Source of the DNA: an uncultured Eubacteriales bacterium
GTDB lineage: Bacteria; Bacillota; Clostridia; Oscillospirales; Oscillospiraceae
Direction: 5' to 3'
NCBI GenBank assembly: GCA_900319635.1
Contig: ONPF01000002.1
Coordinates: forward strand, 62,001-126,000
Length of the DNA stretch: 64,000 nt
In this document: positions 58,859 through 64,000 of the stretch, piece after piece
How the letters are laid out: each line of letters begins with the position of its first letter
How positions within the stretch are numbered: position 1 is the first letter of the stretch
Made by a program: the position numbers and the translations under genes
The notes under the pieces: model-generated
Seen by the model: the letters and a program-made list of their open reading frames with translations, nothing else
Told to the model about the DNA's origin: nothing
Database searches by the model: none

Positions 58859-60106
58859 GTGAAAGTAATTTTCCTTCGACTTTTGGCGAAGCTGTATTTA
58901 TCCGTAAAAAAATTGCTCAAAACAGGCGTTCCGTTGATTTTTGTCCTGATTTTGTGCGTAGTCGTCTGGGCGGTGACTTATTTCACCACCCATAGCGCCA
59001 TGATCAGGAAGGTCGGCGGCAGCTCGGAATATGACGAGGCCATGCGCTATATCGAAATCAAGAACGTGATTGACGAGCGCTATATCGACCCGGTAAACCG
59101 CGCCAGCATGGCGGACTCCGCTGCGGCGGCGATGGTGGCCGGACTTGGCGATCCCTGGAGCTATTTTATGACCGCCGATGAATATCGGTCCTATCAGCTC
59201 TCCTCTGCCAATGACTATGCGGACATCGGCATGTCCATCGTGAAGGATGAGGCGAGCGGCGGCTTCCAGATCATCTCGGTCTATCCCGATTCCCCCGCGG
59301 CGAAGGCCGGCGTGATGACCGGCATGGTGATCACCGCGGTGGACGGGGAGAGTCTGAACGGCTATACCACCGACGCGGTTCGCACGCTGATCCGTTCCAA
59401 GCTCAACACCAAGTTCGTGCTGGATTTCAGCAACAGCAGCCGTATTGAGGTCGACTGCTCCACCGTGAACGCTGAGTCCGTCACCTTCCGTCTGGAAAAG
59501 ACCGGCGCCGCGTATATCCAGATCCACAACTTTGAGGCGGGCAGCGGCCAGGCGGCGGTGGACGCCATCGAGTATCTGCTGGGGCAGGGCGCCGTCTCTC
59601 TGGTGATCGATCTGCGGAACAATCCCGGCGGCCTTGCGTCTGAGACCGCGATATTGCTGGATTATCTTCTGCCCGCGGGGCGGCTGTTCTCCGTTGTGGA
59701 TAAACAGGGGCCGGTCTCTGTGACGGAGTCGGATTCCATGAATCTGCAGATGCCCACCTGCGTGCTGATTAACTCCGGCACCTTCCGGGAGGCGGAGCTC
59801 TGCGCCGCCGTGTTGAAGGAGTGGGGCTGGGCAACCTTAATGGGCGAGCCCACCAGCGGCAACACCCGTACCCAGGAGACCATCCCGCTCTCAGACGGCA
59901 GCGCGATCCGGCTCTCCACCATGAGCTATCTCACGCCCAGCGGCGTGGATCTCTGCGCGGAGGGCGGCGTCGTCCCCGACTTTATCGTATATAACAGCGA
60001 TGAATCCGCCACCGGCACTACCGAGGGCACCACAGGCGGCGAGGACGGAACCGCCAGTATTTCCAACGACGAGCAGCTGATGGCTGCGCTGAGACTTTTA
60101 AGTTGA
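58859..60106 (+). CDS. S41/CtpA-like PDZ protein lacking the catalytic dyad
   Basis: The 415-residue protein has a membrane anchor (about 22-43), the N-terminal helical cap, a PDZ domain (about 115-200: GMSIV, VYPDSPAAKAGVMTGMVITAVDG) and an S41 core (LVIDLRNNPGGL, MPTCVLINSGT). Aligned with CtpA/CtpB, the nucleophile position (third residue of SASAS) is Arg310 and the general-base Lys of FGKG is Asn335, while the helper Gln339 is kept. Proteolysis is therefore unlikely. It occupies the ctpB place beside ftsEX. GTG 58859 is preferred because AGGAGGG overlaps the earlier GTG at 58853. Confidence 0.85.
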   Translation: MKVIFLRLLAKLYLSVKKLLKTGVPLIFVLILCVVVWAVTYFTTHSAMIRKVGGSSEYDEAMRYIEIKNVIDERYIDPVNRASMADSAAAAMVAGLGDPWSYFMTADEYRSYQLSSANDYADIGMSIVKDEASGGFQIISVYPDSPAAKAGVMTGMVITAVDGESLNGYTTDAVRTLIRSKLNTKFVLDFSNSSRIEVDCSTVNAESVTFRLEKTGAAYIQIHNFEAGSGQAAVDAIEYLLGQGAVSLVIDLRNNPGGLASETAILLDYLLPAGRLFSVVDKQGPVSVTESDSMNLQMPTCVLINSGTFREAELCAAVLKEWGWATLMGEPTSGNTRTQETIPLSDGSAIRLSTMSYLTPSGVDLCAEGGVVPDFIVYNSDESATGTTEGTTGGEDGTASISNDEQLMAALRLLS

Positions 60107-60131
60107 CATTCCCACATCGGGTGGGTATAAT
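60103..60131 (+). promoter_or_regulatory. promoter of greA-lysS
   Basis: Consensus TTGACA (60103-60108) overlaps the stop codon of the S41-family gene, and perfect TATAAT (60126-60131) follows after 17 bases. Confidence 0.85.
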
Positions 60132-60188
60132 CAAAATCTGCTGAACGCAAAACAGCACTCTAAAATGGGGAAAAAGGAGACCTGCACT

Positions 60189-60677
60189 ATGGCCAACGTG
60201 AATAAATTCAAGATGAGTCAGGACCGTCTGGATGCTTTGAAGGAAGAGCTTCAGTATCTGGAAACGGTTCGGGAGAAGGAAGTTGCGGAGCTTATCAAAG
60301 AGGCGCGCAGCTTTGGCGACCTCTCGGAAAACAGCGAGTATGACGAGGCCAAGAGCGAGCAGGGCAAGCTCTATTCCAAGATCGCGGAGCTGAAGGTTCT
60401 CATCGAGAACGCCGAGATCGTGGACAATATCGACCATGACGCCCCGAAGGACACCGTCACCCTCTCCAGTGTCGTGAAGGTGAGAGATGTGGAGGACGAC
60501 TTTGAGGAGACTTATGAGATCGTCGGCTCCCAGGAGGCCAATCCCAAGGAGGGCCGCATTTCCGACGACTCCCCGGTGGGTCAGGGCCTGATCGGCCACC
60601 GCGCCGGCGAGACGGTGACGATCCATGCTCCCGTGGGCGACCTGGTGTTCGAGATCCAGTCTGTAGAGAACAAGTAA
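60189..60677 (+). CDS. greA: transcription elongation factor GreA
   Basis: The 162-residue protein has the N-terminal coiled coil that enters the RNA polymerase secondary channel, with acidic tip SFGDLSENSEYDEAK at about residues 42-56. The C-terminal FKBP-like domain ends SPVGQGLIGHRAGETVTI. It rescues backtracked polymerase. ATG 60189 follows AAGGAG by nine bases. lysS follows after 15 bases, the usual greA-lysS pair of Firmicutes. Confidence 0.96.
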   Translation: MANVNKFKMSQDRLDALKEELQYLETVREKEVAELIKEARSFGDLSENSEYDEAKSEQGKLYSKIAELKVLIENAEIVDNIDHDAPKDTVTLSSVVKVRDVEDDFEETYEIVGSQEANPKEGRISDDSPVGQGLIGHRAGETVTIHAPVGDLVFEIQSVENK

Positions 60678-60692
60678 GACCGGAGGAACAGC

Positions 60693-62693
60693 ATGAACGA
60701 AAATCAGAACCGCAATCCCGAAAGCTCCCAAGAGCTCAGCGAGATCCTGCAGGTGCGCCGGGATAAGCTTGCTGCCCTCCAGCAGGCGGGGAAGGATCCC
60801 TTTACCATCACCAAGTTTGATGTGAGCCATCACAGCGTGGATGTGACTGCGAACTTTGAGACCCTGGAGAATCAGACTGTCCGCATCGCCGGGCGCATGA
60901 TGGTCAAGCGCGTGATGGGCAAGGCTTCATTCTTCAAGATCCAGGACAGGGAAGGCCTGCTGCAGTGCTATGCGGCCCGCGATTCTCTGGGCGAGGAGAA
61001 TTATGCCGAGTTCAAGAAGATGGACATCGGCGATATTCTGGGTATTGAGGGCTTTGTGTTCAAAACCAAAACCGGGGAAGTGACGGTTCACGCCAAGCGC
61101 GTGACCCTGCTTTCCAAATCCCTCAAGCCTCTGCCGGAGAAGTTCCACGGCCTGACGGATGTGGACGCCCGCTATCGCCGCCGTTACCTGGATCTGATCG
61201 TCAATCCCGAGGTGCGCAGCACCTTTATCAAGCGCTCCCAGATCATCAGCGAGATCCGCCGCTTCCTGGACGCCAAGGGCTTCATGGAAGTGGAGACGCC
61301 CATGCTGGTCACCAACGCCGGCGGCGCTGCCGCCCGGCCTTTTGAGACCCACTATAACGCGCTGGACGAGGATGTACGCCTGCGCATTTCGCTGGAGCTT
61401 TATCTGAAGCGTCTGATCGTGGGCGGCCTGGAGAAGGTTTACGAGATCGGCCGCGTGTTCCGCAACGAGGGGCTGGACACCCGTCACAACCCGGAGTTTA
61501 CCCTGATGGAGCTGTATCAGGCCTACACCGATTATAACGGCATGATGGACCTGACGGAGGAGATGTTCCGCCACCTGGCGCAGGTGGTTTGCGGCAGCAC
61601 CACCATCCGCTACCAGGGCACCGAGATCGACCTGGGCAAGCCCTTTGAACGGCTGACCATGACCGACGCCATCAAGCGCTACGCCGGGGTGGATTTTGAT
61701 CAGATCAAGACCGAGGAAGAGGCCAAGGCCCTGGCCCGGCAGCATGAGATCGCCTATGAGGAGCGCCATAAGAGGGGCGACATCATCAATCTCTTCTTTG
61801 AGACCTATTGTGAGGAGAAGCTGATCCAGCCGGTGTTCATCATGGATCACCCCATTGAGATCAGTCCCCTGACCAAGAAAAAGCCCTCCGATCCCAGCAA
61901 GGTGGAGCGCTTTGAGCTGTTCATCTACGGCCGCGAGATGTGCAACGCCTACAGTGAGCTGAATGACCCCATCGACCAGCGGGAGCGCTTTGCGGCGCAG
62001 GACGCCCTGGCCGCGGCCGGCGACGCCGAGGCCAATCACACGGACGAGGATTTTCTGAACGCGCTGGAGATCGGCATGCCCCCCACGGGCGGCATCGGCT
62101 ACGGCATTGACCGCCTGGTCATGCTGCTGACAGACTCCGCGTCCATCCGCGACGTGCTGCTTTTCCCGACCATGAAGCCTGAAAAGCAGGAGAAGAAGGA
62201 AGAAAAGGCGGAGGAAAAGCCCGCAGATTCCGAGTGCGCCTGCTTTACCTGCCCCTCGCAGGAAGCCTGCAAGGCGGCGCAGGAAGCCGAGAAAGCAGCG
62301 CCTGTTGAAGAAAAAATCGACTTCTCCAAGGTTGTAATCGAGCCTTTGTTCCAGGATCAGGTGGATTTTGAGACCTTCTCCAGATCCGATTTCCGTGCGG
62401 TGAAGGTTCTGGCCTGCGAGGCGGTGAAGAAGTCCAAGAAACTTTTGAAGTTCACTCTGGACGACGGCAGCGATACGCCACGCACCATTCTCTCCGGCAT
62501 CCACGCCTACTATGAGCCGGAGGAGCTGGTGGGCAAGACCTGCATCGCCATTACGAATCTGCCCCCCAGGAAGATGATGGGCATTGATTCCTGCGGTATG
62601 CTCCTGAGTGCCGTTCACAAGGAAGGCGAGGAAGAAAAACTCCACCTTCTGATGGTGGATCCTCACATCCCCGCCGGCGCGAAGCTGTACTGA
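60693..62693 (+). CDS. lysS: lysyl-tRNA synthetase with C-terminal Trbp111-like tRNA-binding domain
   Basis: The 666-residue enzyme is about 165 residues longer than usual. The class II LysRS core covers residues 1-495: the OB anticodon domain near 60-165, motif 2 [14 protein letters not shown], and motif 3 [11 protein letters not shown] Lys/Glu linker carries a cysteine group [12 protein letters not shown] (about 513-524). Residues about 556-666 form a second OB domain of the Trbp111/EMAPII type ([45 protein letters not shown]). In other bacteria that domain is normally the tail of MetRS. It probably raises tRNA affinity. GGAGG precedes ATG 60693. Confidence 0.93.
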   Translation: MNENQNRNPESSQELSEILQVRRDKLAALQQAGKDPFTITKFDVSHHSVDVTANFETLENQTVRIAGRMMVKRVMGKASFFKIQDREGLLQCYAARDSLGEENYAEFKKMDIGDILGIEGFVFKTKTGEVTVHAKRVTLLSKSLKPLPEKFHGLTDVDARYRRRYLDLIVNPEVRSTFIKRSQIISEIRRFLDAKGFMEVETPMLVTNAGGAAARPFETHYNALDEDVRLRISLELYLKRLIVGGLEKVYEIGRVFRNEGLDTRHNPEFTLMELYQAYTDYNGMMDLTEEMFRHLAQVVCGSTTIRYQGTEIDLGKPFERLTMTDAIKRYAGVDFDQIKTEEEAKALARQHEIAYEERHKRGDIINLFFETYCEEKLIQPVFIMDHPIEISPLTKKKPSDPSKVERFELFIYGREMCNAYSELNDPIDQRERFAAQDALAAAGDAEANHTDEDFLNALEIGMPPTGGIGYGIDRLVMLLTDSASIRDVLLFPTMKPEKQEKKEEKAEEKPADSECACFTCPSQEACKAAQEAEKAAPVEEKIDFSKVVIEPLFQDQVDFETFSRSDFRAVKVLACEAVKKSKKLLKFTLDDGSDTPRTILSGIHAYYEPEELVGKTCIAITNLPPRKMMGIDSCGMLLSAVHKEGEEEKLHLLMVDPHIPAGAKLY

Positions 62694-62705
62694 GGCGCAG
62701 CTGCT

Positions 62706-62756
62706 GAAAAAACACACCCGGCAGTCCGCAATCGCGGACTGCCGGGTGTGTTTTGG
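62706..62756. terminator. strong terminator after lysS
   Basis: AACACACCCGGCAGTCCGC pairs with GCGGACTGCCGGGTGTGTT around AATC, with A and T runs on either side. It also serves the convergent membrane-protein gene. Confidence 0.92.
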
Positions 62757-62766
62757 GTTTTCCGGA

Positions 62767-63840
62767 TCAGAATGTGAGCTCGTAATAATAAAAATGATCG
62801 ACGATCGGTTCGACATAATAGGTGTTGTCTCCACGGGGATTCTGCCAGGACTCTTCCCATACATAGCCATTCCCCGATTTCCGCAGCTCCTGTTTGGACG
62901 ATGATGCCGGGCAAAGTGCGGAAAGATCGTCAGACTCCGAATAGTAAAAGCCCCAATAGGAGGTTTCGGAGCCAAAGCCGCTTCCCCCACAGGAAAAGTC
63001 TATATAAGTGTCGTTTGTTCTGATTTGCTCGATGATCGGCTGATTTTTGAGGATGTCATCATCACGTTTTTCAATATAACGCAGCAGCAGCCCTTCATGC
63101 TTCCTGACATATCGGATGATCCGTTCTTTTTCGGTAAGGTACTCCGGGTAGTAATTCGTTATTTCGTAAATCATCCCGTTCATGGAGAGGTGTTCGCTGT
63201 CCTGCCAGGAGAGACTTACAAATTCTCCCCAGGGACCGGAACGGAGCTCTGTTTGCGACTTCCGAAAATCGAAGGAGCCTATGGAAAAGCTGCCGTCCAG
63301 TCTATATACCGTCAGGATCGTAGCGCCGCCCAACGCGCCCTGATCGTCGTCGATCACTTCGGCGCAGTATCTCATATCCGGAGAGACTTCACGGGCAATC
63401 ACTGTTCTTGCTCCGAAATCGCTCAGCATGATAAAGAGGAATATGGGGAGGACAAGAATGCCCGAAAGAGTGTAAAACGTTGCCGTTAGCGCGGTGTTTT
63501 TGACATATACCGCAACAAGGATCGCTGTCATCACAAACCAAAGGGCCATCAGGAGCATTGCCGCTTGATTGTCTGCCCGAAAAATAAACAGCAAGGTGTT
63601 GATTTGATTCAGAAGCAGACTGACTGAAAGAAAGACCGATGAGGTTTTTCCGATTCCCTTTTCTTTGCGGGTTATCAATAGAATCCCGATCCCAAGGTAA
63701 AGGACGGAGGTAGCTGTTGCATAAACGATCCCATTCTTTACGGTAAAGGAATAGTGCAGGAGCTTTGCAAGAATACAGATGGACGGGAACAGAAGTGTAA
63801 GGAGCAGGAGAATCAGGACGAAGAGATTATTGCGTCTCAC
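62767..63840 (-). CDS. membrane protein with C-terminal extracytoplasmic domain, unknown function
   Basis: The 357-residue protein has about five membrane helices in its first 145 residues (for example LFVLILLLLTLLFPSICILA and TATFYTLSGILVLPIFLFIML). A 210-residue soluble domain rich in aromatic and acidic residues follows (GALGGATILTVYRLDG, DFSCGGSGFGSETSYWGFYY). I do not recognise the family. The start is GTG 63840, four bases into the end region of the upstream gene, preceded by GGAAGGAG. Base use is less GC-rich than in the housekeeping genes. Confidence 0.65.
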   Translation of the reverse strand: MRRNNLFVLILLLLTLLFPSICILAKLLHYSFTVKNGIVYATATSVLYLGIGILLITRKEKGIGKTSSVFLSVSLLLNQINTLLFIFRADNQAAMLLMALWFVMTAILVAVYVKNTALTATFYTLSGILVLPIFLFIMLSDFGARTVIAREVSPDMRYCAEVIDDDQGALGGATILTVYRLDGSFSIGSFDFRKSQTELRSGPWGEFVSLSWQDSEHLSMNGMIYEITNYYPEYLTEKERIIRYVRKHEGLLLRYIEKRDDDILKNQPIIEQIRTNDTYIDFSCGGSGFGSETSYWGFYYSESDDLSALCPASSSKQELRKSGNGYVWEESWQNPRGDNTYYVEPIVDHFYYYELTF

Positions 63841-63843
63841 TGC

Positions 63844-64000
63844 TTACTCCTTCCCGAGCAGCAGGGCGTAGCGGTCGGAAAAGAGCTTGGAGGCAACGCA
63901 AAGTGCGACGACGAGGACACAGCCAAGAATCAAAAGGCCGGTTGACAGAGCGCTCCCGTTAAACAGATTAAGCAAGGTGCTCCGATAGTGAAAGATCGCC
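63844..64000 (-). CDS. partial membrane protein, C-terminus only
   Basis: The frame ending at the TAA (63846-63844) is open to the window edge. It encodes about 51 residues with one membrane helix (GLLILGCVLVVALCVASKLF) and the tail SDRYALLLGKE. The look is that of an ABC-2 permease or similar C-terminal helix, but the fragment is too short to name. It lies 3 bases before the GTG of the next gene, so the two form an operon. Confidence 0.55.
   Translation of the reverse strand, partial: AIFHYRSTLLNLFNGSALSTGLLILGCVLVVALCVASKLFSDRYALLLGKE

Noticed and set aside
60107..60188. A riboswitch or T-box leader before greA-lysS
   Set aside because: The leader after the promoter is about 50 bases and lacks the T-box sequence or any recognisable riboswitch core.
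60927..62990. A 687-codon minus-strand frame opposite lysS
   Set aside because: It crosses the lysS terminator and has no recognisable motif; lysS on the plus strand is certain.

Overview
The window looks like a chromosomal segment of an anaerobic, GC-rich Clostridia-class Firmicute, most like the Oscillospiraceae / Flavonifractor-Oscillibacter group of gut bacteria. The basis is: a large Alu-domain SRP RNA directly upstream of dnaX; the greA-lysS, rplU-rpmA-obgE, recA-recX and ftsEX-hydrolase-S41 neighbourhoods; many Fe-S, radical SAM and flavin enzymes; strong GGAGG ribosome sites; sigma-A type promoters; and short dispersed intergenic repeats. This is inference from gene content, because no 16S gene is present. 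No tRNA, rRNA, CRISPR array, prophage or complete insertion sequence was seen.

Layout. 0-8.5 kb: a pyrophosphatase-like ORF, a GNAT enzyme, a 902-residue Fe-S/FAD oxidoreductase with a HypA-type metallochaperone, SRP RNA, dnaX, ybaB, a lipoprotein and a radical SAM/SPASM protein. 8.5-15.2 kb: two divergent lipid operons. The minus one encodes acyl-AMP ligase, acyl carrier protein and acyl-ACP thioesterase. The plus one encodes a homologue of the Propionibacterium acnes polyunsaturated fatty acid isomerase, a CrtI/RetSat-type FAD enzyme and a ferredoxin-reductase-like electron donor. Together they suggest a fatty-acid isomerisation/saturation system. 15-20.4 kb: small proteins, a CYTH protein, a DUF3298-type lipoprotein, rplU-rpmA and obgE. 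20.5-26.9 kb: a BlaI-type repressor overlapping an M56 metallopeptidase that is fused to a complete ABC-type solute-binding domain, then an XRE regulator with an ABC exporter. 27-36 kb, minus strand: recA-recX-rimO-pgsA-cysS, yqhQ-prmC and a two-component system. 36-43.2 kb: an EF-G/TetM-like GTPase fused to a Rae1-like NYN nuclease, predicted to be translated from a leaderless mRNA and overlapping a YlmH-like gene; pepT; an MFS transporter with a NahK-like kinase. 43-52 kb: an FMN alpha-hydroxy-acid oxidase, a radical SAM protein, trmL, the glycolytic genes pgk-tpiA-gpmI, and a GNAT-flavin fusion protein. 52-62.7 kb: a pseudouridine synthase, a CdaR/PucR-like regulator, ftsE-ftsX, two M23 hydrolases, an S41-family protein lacking its catalytic dyad, greA, and lysS fused to a tRNA-binding domain. 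The window ends in minus-strand membrane-protein genes, the last of them cut by the edge.

The strongest candidates for little-described biology are: (1) the divergent fatty-acid cluster; (2) the BlaI/M56-solute-binding-domain receptor with paired operator-like repeats; (3) the translational GTPase-NYN fusion paired with a YlmH-like protein; (4) the apparently inactive S41 protein in the FtsEX locus; and (5) a palindromic MITE-like element present in two rearranged copies about 9.5 kb apart.
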